Of a stretch of DNA of 64,000 bases, positions 17,294-27,593 are shown one piece after another. The notes below the pieces were generated by a model. That model was given only the letters and a program-made list of their open reading frames with translations, was not told where the DNA came from and made no database searches. Source of the DNA: Mycobacterium lepraemurium (lineage in GTDB: Bacteria; Actinomycetota; Actinomycetes; Mycobacteriales; Mycobacteriaceae); assembly GCA_002291465.1 (NCBI GenBank), contig CP021238.1, positions 248,001 through 312,000 of the forward strand, in the 5' to 3' direction. Every line of letters starts with the position of its first letter. The stretch's first letter is position 1. A program made the position numbers and the translations under genes.

Positions 17294-19142
17294 GTGGACA
17301 CGCGGCAGGACGGTTGCGGGCCGACCCAGACGCCCGACGACATCGACATCGACTCGCTGCGGCAGAAATACGCCCACGAGCGCGAAAAACGGCTGCGCAA
17401 GGAGGGTTCCAAGCAGTACATCGAGGTGGAGGACGACTTCAGCGGCTACTACGAGGTCGACCCGTACACGCCGGTGGCGCTGCGCGAGCCCATCCGCGAG
17501 GACATCGACGTCGCCGTCTTCGGCGGCGGGTTCGCGGGCCTGCTGTCGGTGGTTCACCTGAAGAAGGCGGGCGTCGACGACGTGCGCATCATCGAACTCG
17601 GCGGCGACTTCGGCGGCGTCTGGTACTGGAACCGGTATCCGGGAATCCAGTGCGACAACGAATCCTATTGCTACATACCGCTTCTAGAAGAGTTGGACTT
17701 CATGCCGTCGAAGAAGTTCGCCGACAGCGCCGAGATCTACCAGCACTGCCGCAACATCGGCAAGCATTTCGGCCTGTACGATTCGGCGATCTTCTCCACC
17801 CAGGTGCACGACCTGCGCCGGGACGAGCAGATCAAGCGCTGGCGGGTCAGCACCAACCGCGGCGACGACATCCGCGCCCGGTTCGTGGTGCTGGCCTCGG
17901 GCCCGTTCCACCGGCCGAAGCTGCCCGGCATCCCCGGCATCAAAACCTCCGGCGGGCACAGCTTCCACTCGTCGCGGTGGGACTACGACTACACCGGGGG
18001 CGACTCGGGCGGGAACCTGCACAAACTGGCCGACAAGCGCGTCGGCGTCGTCGGCACCGGCGCCACGGGTATCCAGTATCGTGCCGTTCCTGGCGCGCTA
18101 CGCCCAGCACCTCTACGTGTTTCAGCGCACCCCGTCCACCGTCGACGCGCTCAACAACACCCCGACCGACCCGGAATGGGTCAAGACGCTGCGACCCGGC
18201 TGGCAACGGGAGCGGCAACGCAACTTCCACGTCTGGACGTTCGAGGGCATGGCGCCGGGCCAGCCGGACCTGGTGTGCGACTTCTGGACCGAGCTGGGGT
18301 GCGCCACCGCGACCCGGGTGCTCGCCCTGGACGACCCCGCACCCCTGACGCCCGAGCAGTTCATGGCGATCCGGGAGGAGGAGGACTACAAGATTATGGA
18401 GCGGCTGCGCCGCCGCATCGACACGCTGATCGACGACCCGGCGACCGCCGAAGCGCTCAAGCCCTACTACCGATTCCTGTGTAAGCGGCCCTGCTCCAAC
18501 GACGACTACCTGCCCAGCTTCAACCGCCCGAACGTGACCCTGGTCGACGTGTCGGCGAGCAAGGGCGTCGAGCGGGCCACCGAAAAGGGTTTGGTGGCAA
18601 ACGGTGTCGAGTACGAGCTGGACTGCATCATCTATGCCAGCGGCTTCGAGATCACCACCGAGATCAGCCGGCGCTACTCGATCGAGACGATCGCGGGACG
18701 CGACGGGCTGTCGCTGTTCGACTACTGGCGCGACGGCTACAAGACGCTGCACGGGATGACCAGCCGCGGGTTTCCGAACCAGTTCTACACCGGCTTCACC
18801 CAGGTCGGCATCTCGGCCAACATCGCCGCCAACTACGAACTCCAGGGCGAGCACATCGCCTACATCATCGCCGAGGCGCTGAAACGCGGGGCGGCCACCG
18901 TGGAGCCCAGCGACGAGGCGCAGCAACAGTGGTGCACCGCGATCCGCGAAACCGCGGTCGACAACTCGGCTTTCGACGCGCAGTGCACGCCCGGCTATTA
19001 CAACAACGAAGGCGGCGGCGGGGGCGAGGGCATCCGGTCTCACCCGGGTGAACCGTACGGTCCCGGCTTCTACGCCTTCGAGGACCTGCTGCGGGCCTGG
19101 CGCGACAAGGGTGATCTCGAAGGGCTGGTGTTCGGCAGTTGA
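17294..19142 (+). pseudogene. Flavin monooxygenase (Baeyer-Villiger type), one-base insertion
   Basis: GTG 17294 starts VDTRQDGCGPTQTPDDID. The FAD motif VAVFGGGFAGLLSV lies near residues 75-90, followed by GGVWYWNRYPGIQCD and the GHSFHSSRWDY segment matching the Baeyer-Villiger fingerprint, then the NADPH motif VGVVGTGATGIQ. Here, near 18078, one extra T (CAGTATCGTG) shifts the frame; VPFLARYAQHLYVFQRTPS onward continues intact to 19142. These enzymes insert oxygen next to a ketone, giving esters or lactones. Only this single insertion breaks the gene, so the loss looks recent. Its stop overlaps the start of the following SDR (TTGA). Confidence 0.85.
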
Positions 19143-20087
19143 GCGAAACCCTCGCGCCCCCACTGCGATTCGACGACCGCGTGGCCGTGGTGACCGGAGC
19201 CGGCCGCGGGCTGGGGCGCGCCTACGCTCACCTGCTCGCCGCGCGCGGCGCCAAGGTGGTGGTCAACGACGTCGGTGGAGCCCTGGACGGCGCGGGGGTC
19301 GACACCGGTCCCGCCGCGCAGGTGGTCGACGAGATCACCGCGGCCGGCGGAGACGCGGTGGCGTGCACCGAATCGGTCGCGACGCTGGAAGGCGGACGGG
19401 CGATCATCAAGACGGCGCTGGCGCACTACGGCCGCCTCGACGTGTTGGTGCACAACGCCGGCAACGTCCGTCGCGCCTCGCTCAAGGAGATGAGCTACGA
19501 GGACTTCGACGCCGTGCTCGACGTGCATCTGCGTGGCGCGTTCCACGTGCTGCGTCCCGCGTTCCCGGTGATGTGCCGGGCGGGCTACGGGCGCATGTGC
19601 TGACCTCGTCGATCGGCGGGCTGTACTGCAACCAGGGGTGGCCAACTACGCGGCCGCCAAGGCCGGGGTGATCGGCCTGTCCAACGTCGCCGCGCTGGAG
19701 GGCGCCGCCGAGGGGGTGCGGTGCAATGTGATCGTGCCGGCCGCGCTGACCCGGATGGCCGACGGCATCGACACCTCCGCCTACCCGCCGATGGGCCCCG
19801 AGCTCGCCGCGCCCGTGGTGGGCTGGCTGGCGCACGAATCCTGTTCGGTCAGTGGCGAACTGTTCATCGCGCTGGCGGGCCGGGTGGCCCTGGCGGTCAT
19901 CGCGGAAAGCCCCGGCGTGTGCCGGCCCGGGTGGACGGTCGAGGACGTCGGCGAGCACCTGGACGCGATCCGCTACGTCGAGACACCGCTGATCTTTCCG
20001 GTGGCCCCCGACGGCCACGCCGAGCACATCCGCTACAGCTTCGAACTGGCGCAGCGCTCCAACGAGCAGGGGGCGCTGCATGGCTAG
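19139..20087 (+). pseudogene. Short-chain dehydrogenase (hydroxyacyl-CoA type), two frameshifts
   Basis: TTG 19139, overlapping the monooxygenase stop, starts a multifunctional-enzyme-like SDR: VAVVTGAGRGLGRAYAHLLA, VVVNDVGGALDG, DVLVHNAGNVRR. A base is lost near 19598 (RIVLTSSIGG segment) and a G near 19637 (NQGVANYAAAKAG). After that the frame carries YAAAK, GVRCNVIVPAALTRM and the C-terminal LIFPVAPDGHAEHI to 20087. The length and sequence resemble peroxisomal-type 3-hydroxyacyl-CoA dehydrogenase SDRs, so beta-oxidation of a side chain or ring-opened acid is plausible. Its end overlaps the start of the CoA-transferase. Confidence 0.8.
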
Positions 20088-21292
20088 CACCAGCGGCCCG
20101 ATGGCCGGGGTGCGGGTCATCGACCTGACCGCGATGGTGATGGGCCGTACTGCACGCAGATCATGGCCGACATGGGCGCCGACGTGATCAAAGTCGAACC
20201 GCCGCAAGGGGATAACACCCGCTACATTTCGGTGGGGCCGGCGCCGGGCATGAGCGGGGTGTTCGTCAACGTCAACCGGGGCAAGCGCAGCGTCGTGCTG
20301 GACCTGCAGACCGACGCCGGGGCATGCGCGCTGCGCGGCCTCGTCGAGACCGCCGACGTGTTCATCCATTCGATGCGCGCCAAGGCGATCGCCAAGCTCT
20401 GCTTCGGCTACGACGACGTCGCCGCGATCAACCCCGCCGTCGTCTACACCAACTGCTACGGGTACGGCCGGCGCAGACCCGACAGCGACCGCCCCGCCTA
20501 CGACGACACCATCCAGGCCGAATGCGGCCTGCCGGCGGTGCAGCAGCAGCTGACCGGCCAGGCCGACTACGTGGGCACCATCATGGCGACAAGATCGCCG
20601 GCCTCACAGCACTTACGCGACGACGATGGCGTTGTTCCACCGCGAGCGCACCGGGCAGGGCCAGGAGGTGGAGGTCGCCATGTTCGAGATCATGGCCTCG
20701 TTCATGCTCGTCGAGCACGCCAACGGCGCCCTGTTCGACCCGCCGCTGGGGCCCGCGGTGTATCCGCGCACGGGTGGCGCCGAACCGCCGCCCGTACCGC
20801 ACCAGCGACGGCTGCATCGCCGCGCTGATCTACAACGACAAGCACTGGAACGTCTTCATGAACGCCGTGCGGCCGCTGTGGGCCAGCGAGCTGTATGCGA
20901 CGCTGGAACAGCGCGCCGCACAGATCGACACCGTCTACGGGCTGGTGGACGAGACCATGAAAGAGCGGTTCACCGCCGAATGGCTGGAGCTGTTCGGCGC
21001 GCTGGAAATACCTGCCGCGCCGCTGAATTCGCCGGGCGCGCTGTTTGACGACCCGCACCTCAACGCCGTCGGGATGTTCCAGACCGTCGACACCCCGCAC
21101 GGCCCGGTGCGCTTCCCCGGCGTGCCGACCTGGTTCTCACAGACCTCGGGCCGGGTGGCCGGGCCGGCGCCCGAGCTGGGCGCCCACACCGACGAAGTGC
21201 TCGGCGAAATCGGCGCGGGCAGACGCAAAAGCTCCCGAAACTCCGTGCCGGAGGGGGATTTTGCGTCTGATCGCGAGGGAAAGGAACTGTAA
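20080..21292 (+). pseudogene. Class III CoA-transferase (CaiB/BaiF family), four frameshifts
   Basis: ATG 20080 begins MASTSGPMAGVRVIDLTAMV, the family N-terminus. One base is lost near 20144 (GPYCTQIMADMGADVIKVEP). The frame then carries VNRGKRSVVLDLQ and NPAVVYTNCYGYG. Single-base losses near 20585 and 20615 and one extra G near 20775 follow; remaining blocks include [20 protein letters not shown] and [20 protein letters not shown], ending at 21292. Class III transferases move CoA between carboxylic acids through an aspartyl-CoA thioester. With the neighbouring dehydrogenase and ThDP enzyme it suggests an acyl-CoA catabolic pathway, now dead. Confidence 0.82.
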
Positions 21293-22996
21293 ATGGGTGT
21301 GCCGGTTTATCAGAGGATCCTCGATCTCTTCCAGGCCGAGGGGGTGAACACCCTGTTCGGCATCCCGGACCCCAACTTCGTGCACATGTTCCTCGAGGCC
21401 GAATCCCGGGGCTGGTCGGTGGTCTCGCCGCACCACGAGCTGAGCGCGGGATTCATGGCCGAGGCGGCGTCGCGTATGACCGGCAAGCCCGGCCTGTGCA
21501 TCGGGACGCTCGGCCCGGGCATGGCCAACATCGCCGGGGCCATCCAGTGCGCGCTGGTGGAAAACTCGCCGGTGATCTTTCTCGGCGGCCAGCGGGCCCG
21601 CGTCACCGAACGTCGGGTGCGCCGCGGGCGCATCCAATTCGTGCGCTAGGAGCCGCTTTTGCGCCGTCGGTCAAATACAGCGCGTCCATCGAACACGCCG
21701 ACCAGACCGACGAGATCATCCACGAGGCGCTGCGCCGTGCCATGTCCGGCACGCCCGGCCCGGCCTACATCGAATACCCCTCCCACGGATCCTCTCCGAG
21801 CTCGACGTGCCCGACCCGCTGCCGACGCACCGGTACCGGCTGGTCAACCAGACCGCCGGGGAGCGCGAGGTGGCCGAGGCGGTGCGGCTGATCCGCGCCG
21901 CCGAGAGCCCGATCCTGCTGGTCGGGCACGGGGTGCGCACCTCGCGCACCGGCGCCGCGGTCCGGGAGCTGGCCGAGCTGATGGCCTGCCCGGTGATCCA
22001 GACCTCCGGCGGCACCTCCTTCATCGACGGTCTGCAGGACCGCACCTTCGCCTACGGGTTCTCCCCGGCCGCCGTGGAGGTGGTGGTGACCTCCGACCTG
22101 TGCCTGGCGTTGGGCACCGAGCTCGGCGAACCGAGCCACTACGGCCGGACCCGGCACTGGGCGCAGAACGACGCCACGCGCAAATGGATTCTGGTGGAAC
22201 AGGATCCGGCCGCCATCGGCGTCAACCGTCCCATCGACGTGCCGCTGGTCGGTGACCTGCGCGGGGTGTCCCGCAGCTGGTGGCGGCGCTGCGGGACACC
22301 CCGCGAAAGCCCTCGCCCGATCTGGACCGCTGGATCGAGCAGGACGCGGCGGAGCTGGCGCAGCTCGCCGAGAACGCGCCGACGGGCCGCACGCCGATCC
22401 ACCCGGCCCGGTTCGTCGTCGAGGCCACCCGGGCGTTCCCCGAGGGCGGCATCATGGTGCGCGACGGCGGCGCCACCGTCATCTTCGGCTGGACCTACTC
22501 GCAGGCCAAGCCGCGCGACGTCATCTGGAACCAGAACTTCGGCCACCTGGGTACCGGCCTGCCGTATGCGGTCGGGGCGTCCATCGCCGAGGGCGGCAAG
22601 CGGCCGGTGATGCTGTTGACCAGCGACTCGGCCCTCCTCTTCCACATAGCCGAGCTGGAAACCGCTGCGCGGCAAGGACTTCCACTGGTCTACGTGGTGG
22701 GCGTCGACCACCAGTGGGGCCTCGAGGTGGGCGTCTACAAGCGCACCTTCTCTCAGCCGTCGCCGCAGCCCGGCGTGCACTGGAGCAAGGACGTGCGGCT
22801 GGACAAGGTCGCCGAGGGCTTCGGTTGCCACGGCGAGTACGTGGAGAAGGAGGACCAGATCGGCCCGGCGATCCAGCGGTCCTACGCCAGCGGCAAGCCC
22901 GCCGTCGTGCACGTCTGCATCGATTCGAAGGCCAATTCCGAGGAGATGCCCAAGTACGACGAATTCCGCACCTGGTATGCCGAGGGCACCCAGTAA
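21293..22996 (+). pseudogene. Thiamine-diphosphate enzyme (acetolactate-synthase/oxalyl-CoA-decarboxylase-like), stop and frameshifts
   Basis: ATG 21293 starts VYQRILDLFQAEGVNTLFG and the PYR-domain motif SPHHELSAGFMAEAASR, carrying the activating Glu. A TAG at 21647-21649 (FVR-stop-EPLF, probably CAG to TAG) is followed by loss of a T near 21658 and another base near 21790. The middle domain (SPILLVGHGVRTSRTGAAV) is intact up to 22260. An 18-bp inverted repeat there coincides with another shift, and the PP domain (GDGGATVIFGWTYSQ, LTSDSALLFHIAELETA) runs to 22996. This superfamily decarboxylates 2-oxo acids or acyl-CoAs using ThDP. At least four lesions are present. Confidence 0.83.
22260..22305. 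repeat. Perfect 18-bp inverted repeat with 10-base loop inside the ThDP-enzyme remnant
   Basis: CGCGGGGTGTCCCGCAGC (22260-22277) and GCTGCGGGACACCCCGCG (22288-22305) are exact reverse complements. The reading frame changes within the left arm: the expected codons for RGVVPQLVAALRD would give only an imperfect palindrome, differing by a net loss of one base. Confidence 0.92.
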
Positions 22997-23011
22997 GAGA
23001 AGGATGATCTG

Positions 23012-24324
23012 ATGCGCGAATACCTGAAGTTCTACATCGACGGACAATGGGTCGACCCGGTGCGGCCCAACACGTTCGACGTGGAAACCCGGCAACCGAA
23101 CAGGTGTGCGGCAAGATCTCGCTGGGGTCGGCGGCCGACGTCGACGTCGCGGTCGGCGCCGCGCGCCGGGCCTTCGGCCGCTGGTCGCAGAGCAGCCGCG
23201 AAGACCGGCTGGACCTGTTGCAGGCCATCCTCGCCGAATACCAGAAGTGCGCCGACGATCTCGCCGCAGCGGTCACCGAGGAGATCGGCGCGCCGCCCTC
23301 GCTGGCGGCCGGCCCGCAGGTCTTTCTCGGCATCGGCCACCTGACCACGGCCATCGAAGAACTTCGTGTTCACCGAGCAACGCGGGGCGACGCTGATCGC
23401 CAGGGAACCCATCGGCGTCTGCGGCCTGATCACCCCGTGGAACTGGCCGTTCAACCAGGTCGCGGTGAAGGTCTACCCGGCGCTGGCCACCGGCTGCACC
23501 GTGGTGCTGAAACCGTCCGAGGTGGCGCCGTTCTCGTCGTACATCTTCGCCGAGATCCTGGCCGCCGCGGGGGTCCCGGCCGGGGTGTTCAACCTGGTCA
23601 ACGGAGATGGGCCCGGCGTGGGCGCGGCCCTGGCGGGCCATCCCGACATCGACCTGGTGTCGTTCACCGGGTCGACCCGCGCCGGGGTCGAGGTGGCCCG
23701 CAACGCCGCGCCGACGGTCAAGCGCGTCACCCAGGAACTCGGCGGAAAAGCCCCAACATCGTCCTGGACGACGGCGGCTTCGCCGACGCGGTCCGGGCCG
23801 GGGTGGCCAACATGATGCCCAATTCGGGGCAGAGCTGTAACGCCCCGTCGCGCATGCCGGTGCCCGCGTCCCGGATGGCCGAGGCCATCTCCATCGCCCG
23901 TGAGGTCGCCGAACAGGTGCAGGTGGGGCGACCCCGACGACGCGACGGCGATCGGGCCGGTGGCGTCGCGCGCGCAGTTCGAGAAGGTGCAGCGGCTGAT
24001 CCAGCAGGGCATCGACGAGGGCGCGACGGTGGTGGCCGGCGGCCCGGGCCGGCCGGCGGGGCTCGACCAGGGCTACTACGTCAAGCCGACCGTTTTCGCC
24101 GACGTCACCAACGACATGACCATCGCATCGCCCGCGAGGAGATCTTCGGCCCGGTGTTGTGCATCCTGGGCTACGACGACCTCAACCACGCCTTCGACCT
24201 GAACGCACCGTTCGGCGGCTACAAACGCAGCGGCAACGGCCGCGAATGGAGCGACTTCGGCTTCCACGAGTACCTGGAAGGCAAAAGCATCCTCGGCTAC
24301 GCGCCGGCCCAGGCCGACCGGTAG
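23012..24324 (+). pseudogene. Aldehyde dehydrogenase, many indels and an internal deletion
   Basis: ATG 23012, after GAGAAGGATGATCTG, starts MREYLKFYIDGQWVDP. Lesions inferred by rejoining family motifs are an A lost near 23088, a small deletion near 23358, a C lost near 23753, a G gained near 23926, a 5-base ATCGC duplication near 24124-24133, and an in-frame loss of about 50 codons at 24183. Surviving motifs include [47 protein letters not shown], the catalytic cysteine in [13 protein letters not shown] and [13 protein letters not shown]. The family oxidises aldehydes to acids with NAD(P)+. It is the last gene of the + strand catabolic run and the most damaged one. Confidence 0.85.
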
Positions 24325-24559
24325 CTCCCGTCACGCCCAAATCAGGCCCCGCACAGCGTAAATCCGGTGCGTGTCCTTCCACGCGATCGCGCATGCCCAC
24401 CCTTAAGCTGGCTGCGATCAACAGGAGGGGCAGCGACGTATCGGCATCAACCATGGCGCCGGGCGAGATGGTAGTCACGGCGCGCTGACAGCAGACACCG
24501 AGCCGGGCAGGTCTCACCCCGCGCCGGCTCGTGGTACTCGGCCCCGGTGGGTCGCCCCG

Positions 24560-26551
24560 GTGCGCCGGGTGGGGCGGCTGGCGATCTGGGACCGACCGGA
24601 ACGGCGCAGCGGAATCCCGGCGCTGGACGGGCTGCGCGCCATCGCGGTGGCACTGGTGCTCATCGGCCACGGTGGCATCCCCGGCGTCAGCGGCGGATTC
24701 ATCGGCGTCGACGTCTTTTTCGTGCTCAGCGGGTTCCTGATCACCTCGCTGCTGCTCGACGAGCTGGGCCGCACCGGGCGTATCGAGCTGACCGGATTCT
24801 GGATCCGGCGCGCCCGACGGCTGCTTCCGGCGCTGGTGCTGATGGTGCTCACCGTGGCCGCCGCCCGCCAGCTGCTGCCCGAACGCTCGCTCACCGGGCT
24901 GCGCGACGACGCGGTCGCAGCGTTCCTGTGGATGGCGAACTGGCGGTTCGTCGCCCAGAAAACCGACTACTTCACCCAGGGCGCGCCGCCGTCGCCGCTG
25001 CAGCACACCTGGTCGCTCGGCATGGAGGAGCAGTACTACTTCGTCTGGCCGCTGCTGCTCATCGCGGTCGCGCTGGCGCTGGCCGCGCGCGCCCGGCGCC
25101 GCTGCACCCGGGCCACCGTCGGCGGGGTGCGGTTCAGCGCGTTCGTCATCGCCACCGTGGGGGCGCTGGCGTCCGCGTCGGTGGCCATCGTGATGGCCAC
25201 CGACGGCACCCGCGACCGCATCTACTTCGGCACCGACACCCGGGCGCAGGCATTGCTGGTCGGCGCGGCCGCGGCCGCGCTGCTGGTGTCCGACTGGCCG
25301 TCGATGAACCGCGGCTGGTGCATGCTGCGCACCCGGTGGGCGCGCCGCGTCGCCCGGATCCTGCCGGTGCTGGGATTGGCCGGGCTGGTGGCGGCGACCC
25401 ACTACGCTAGCGGCGCCAGCGGTGAATTCCGGCACGGCTTGCTGATCGCCGTCGCGATCGCGGCCGTGGCGGTGATCGCCCCCGTCGCGGTGGAGCAGCG
25501 CGGCGTGGTGGCGCGGGTGCTGGCGCTGCCGCCGCTGGTCTGGTTGGGCACCATCTCCTACGGCATCTACTTGTGGCACTGGCCAATCTTCTTGGCGCTC
25601 AACGAGGAACGTACCGGGTGGGCCGGTATGCCGCTGTTCGCCGCGCGGTGCGCGGCTACGGTGGCGGTGGCCGCCGCGTCGTGGTGGCTGCTCGAGCAGC
25701 CCATCCGGCGCTGGCGCCCGGCGCGGGTGCCGCTGTTGCCGCTGGCCGCGGCGACGGTGGCCAGCGCCACCGCGGTGACGCTGCTGGTGGTGCCCGTGGG
25801 CACCGGGTCGGGTTTGCGTGAGGGTCTGCCTCCCGGCGTCTCGGCGGTCGCGGCGGTGTCGCCGTCGCCGCCCGGAAATAACCGGCCGCGAGATCCCAAT
25901 CGCCCGTTCACCGTCTCGGTGTTCGGCGATTCGATCGGGTGGACGTGGATGCATTACCTGCCGCCGACGCCGGGGTTCGCTTTCCTCGACCACACCGTCA
26001 TCGGATGCAGCCTGGTGCGCGGCACCCCGTACCGGTACATCGGCGAAACGCTGAAGCAGCGGCCGGAATGCGACGGCTGGCCGATCCGCTGGTCGAGGCA
26101 GGTCAGCCAGGACCAGCCCGACGTCGCGCTGCTGATCATCGGTCGCTGGGAAACGGTGGACCGGGTCAACGAGGGCCAATGGACCCACATCGGCGACCCC
26201 ACCTTCGACGCCTACCTCAACGGTGAGCTGGAGCGGGCGCTGAACATCGTCGGCTCCACCGGCGTCCGGGTGGTGGTGGCCACCGTGCCGTACAGCCGCG
26301 GCGGCGAAAAGCCGGACGGCCGTTTGTATCCCGAGGACCAGCCGGATCGGGTCAACCTGTGGAACACCATGCTGCGCAAGACCGTCGCGCACCATCCCAA
26401 CGTGGCGATCCTCGACCTGAACAAGAAGCTTTGCCCGGACGGTGTTTACACCGCCAAGGTGGACGGCATCAAGGTGCGCAGCGACGGTGTGCACCTCACC
26501 CTGGAAGGGGTGAAGTGGTTGACACCGTGGCTGGAGGAGTCGCTGAGGTGA
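24560..26551 (+). CDS. OafA-type membrane acyltransferase with C-terminal SGNH domain (Rv0111-like)
   Basis: Intact 663-residue protein from GTG 24560. The N-terminal acyltransferase-3 domain has the hallmark start IPALDGLRAIAVALVLIGH with the active His near residue 38, FFVLSGFLIT, and about ten membrane helices to residue 390 (YGIYLWHWPIF, WWLLEQPIRRW). The exported C-terminal SGNH hydrolase-like domain carries VFGDSIGWTW near residue 454 and SDGVHLTLEG near 642, the Ser and Asp-x-x-His of the triad. Such two-domain proteins O-acylate cell-envelope glycans. The length matches M. tuberculosis Rv0111. It stands alone, with about 235 bases upstream after the dead aldehyde dehydrogenase, and converges on the methyltransferase 5 bases away. 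Confidence 0.88.
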   Translation: MRRVGRLAIWDRPERRSGIPALDGLRAIAVALVLIGHGGIPGVSGGFIGVDVFFVLSGFLITSLLLDELGRTGRIELTGFWIRRARRLLPALVLMVLTVAAARQLLPERSLTGLRDDAVAAFLWMANWRFVAQKTDYFTQGAPPSPLQHTWSLGMEEQYYFVWPLLLIAVALALAARARRRCTRATVGGVRFSAFVIATVGALASASVAIVMATDGTRDRIYFGTDTRAQALLVGAAAAALLVSDWPSMNRGWCMLRTRWARRVARILPVLGLAGLVAATHYASGASGEFRHGLLIAVAIAAVAVIAPVAVEQRGVVARVLALPPLVWLGTISYGIYLWHWPIFLALNEERTGWAGMPLFAARCAATVAVAAASWWLLEQPIRRWRPARVPLLPLAAATVASATAVTLLVVPVGTGSGLREGLPPGVSAVAAVSPSPPGNNRPRDPNRPFTVSVFGDSIGWTWMHYLPPTPGFAFLDHTVIGCSLVRGTPYRYIGETLKQRPECDGWPIRWSRQVSQDQPDVALLIIGRWETVDRVNEGQWTHIGDPTFDAYLNGELERALNIVGSTGVRVVVATVPYSRGGEKPDGRLYPEDQPDRVNLWNTMLRKTVAHHPNVAILDLNKKLCPDGVYTAKVDGIKVRSDGVHLTLEGVKWLTPWLEESLR

Positions 26552-26555
26552 GGCC

Positions 26556-27221
26556 CTAACCGTTTGTGCGGCAGCTGATTTCCATGCTGTCGCTGTCGCG
26601 GACCTGGAAGTTGAAGCTGACGTAGCCGTTGTCGGGGTTGCGCACCCGGTCGAGGTAAGGCTGGGTGTCGGCTGCGCTGGTGTTGTCGGCGACCACCAAA
26701 ACCCCTGGGGACAGCCGCGGTTCGAGCAGCTCGAGCACCGGCAGATACAGGTCCTTCCAGCCGTCGAGCAGCACGAAGCCCACCGGGCCCGGCAGATCCG
26801 CCAGCGTGGTCAGCGCGTCACCCTGAAGGATCGTGATCATGTCGTCCAGTCCGGTCTCGGCGAACGGCTTCTTGGCCGCGGCGATCTTGGTCTCGCTCAG
26901 CGCGGTGGTCACCACCCGGCCGCTGCCGTTGTCGCGGACCGCGGCGGCCAGGTGCACGGCGGAGATGTCGAACGACATCCCGAACTCGACGACGGTGGCC
27001 GGGCGGGTGGCGCGCACCAGCGAATACAGCAGCCGGCCCGCTTCCGGCGTGACCGGGATGTAGAACTCGCTCATCGCGTCGGCCCGCTGCTGCGCCGTTA
27101 TCGGCTGATCGAACGTGCCGCGCCGCTCGCGCAACAGCGACATCTGGTTCTTCGACTCGGAATACATGCGGTCGAGTGCCGATGCGACCTGGGATCCTGC
27201 AACGTTGTGGCCATGGTGCAT
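26556..27221 (-). CDS. Class I SAM-dependent O-methyltransferase
   Basis: Intact 221-residue protein from ATG 27221. The Rossmann SAM site is VVEFGMSFDISAVHLA near residues 75-91, followed by VVTTALSETKIAAAKK, GDALTTLADL and FVLLDGWKDLYLPVLELLEP, the order seen in the catechol/caffeoyl-CoA O-methyltransferase (MT-3) family. The conserved Asp after the fourth strand is in LLDGW. Such enzymes methylate hydroxyl groups of small molecules with a bound divalent metal; the substrate is unknown. It is divergent from the M-box transcript, which starts about 100 bases away, so a metal-linked role is possible but unproven. Confidence 0.82.
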   Translation of the reverse strand: MHHGHNVAGSQVASALDRMYSESKNQMSLLRERRGTFDQPITAQQRADAMSEFYIPVTPEAGRLLYSLVRATRPATVVEFGMSFDISAVHLAAAVRDNGSGRVVTTALSETKIAAAKKPFAETGLDDMITILQGDALTTLADLPGPVGFVLLDGWKDLYLPVLELLEPRLSPGVLVVADNTSAADTQPYLDRVRNPDNGYVSFNFQVRDSDSMEISCRTNG

Positions 27222-27289
27222 GAGCCTAGGAGCGGAGTCTGAGTGCGGGCTGGGCGCCGCAGACGGGCGTCAGGGATCCGTTAAGCGGT

Positions 27290-27319
27290 TTGACGAGCTC
27301 GCGGCCGCGGTGTCACTAT
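27290..27319 (+). promoter_or_regulatory. Sigma-A-like promoter for the M-box transcript
   Basis: TTGACG (27290-27295) and CACTAT (27314-27319) are separated by 18 bases. Transcription would begin around 27326, directly before the riboswitch. The -35 is strong, the -10 only moderate. Confidence 0.45.
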
Positions 27320-27327
27320 GGTTTCCG

Positions 27328-27497
27328 CAAGCACCTCGGTAGGTGAGGCGTCTGCATGGATACAGGCCACTGACCCCGAACGTCGAGAGACGACCGGGTC
27401 AGGACAGCTCTTCCCGGACCCAAGGGTTGAGCCCAAGTGGCTTCCGGAGCCCCGGATACGCCGTGCAGTGCCGAAGCTCCGACGAGAGGGGTGCGAC
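27328..27497 (+). promoter_or_regulatory. M-box (ykoK) magnesium riboswitch
   Basis: The sequence carries the conserved M-box blocks in order: TAGGTGAGGCGTCTGCATGG at 27340, ATACAGGCCACTG, CCCCGAACGTCGAGAGACG (from 27374), CCGGGTCAGGACAGCTCTTC and, at the 3' side, GTGCAGTGCCGAAGCTCC. CACCTCG at 27332 can pair with the CGAGAGGGGTG block ending near 27493 to close the outer helix. M-boxes fold on binding several Mg2+ ions and switch off downstream genes when magnesium is plentiful. A possible platform hairpin, GACCGG/CCGGTC, lies at 27495-27520 and is followed by a weak T-rich stretch. Downstream are a 24-codon ORF, a 71-codon ORF and an NRAMP transporter. No disrupting change is visible. Confidence 0.9.
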
Positions 27498-27593
27498 CGG
27501 TGGCGTTCTCCGGGCCGGTCATCGAATCCTCTTTCGTTCAGGTGGATGTGGTGGCACCCGCGTGTGTCTTGGCCGTGAGGAGGTGAGGGCGAG

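Noticed and set aside
24182..26494. A 770-codon frame antisense to the acyltransferase
   Set aside because: Composition is typical of antisense high-GC DNA (His, Arg, Gly), with no recognisable motif, and the + strand gene is complete.
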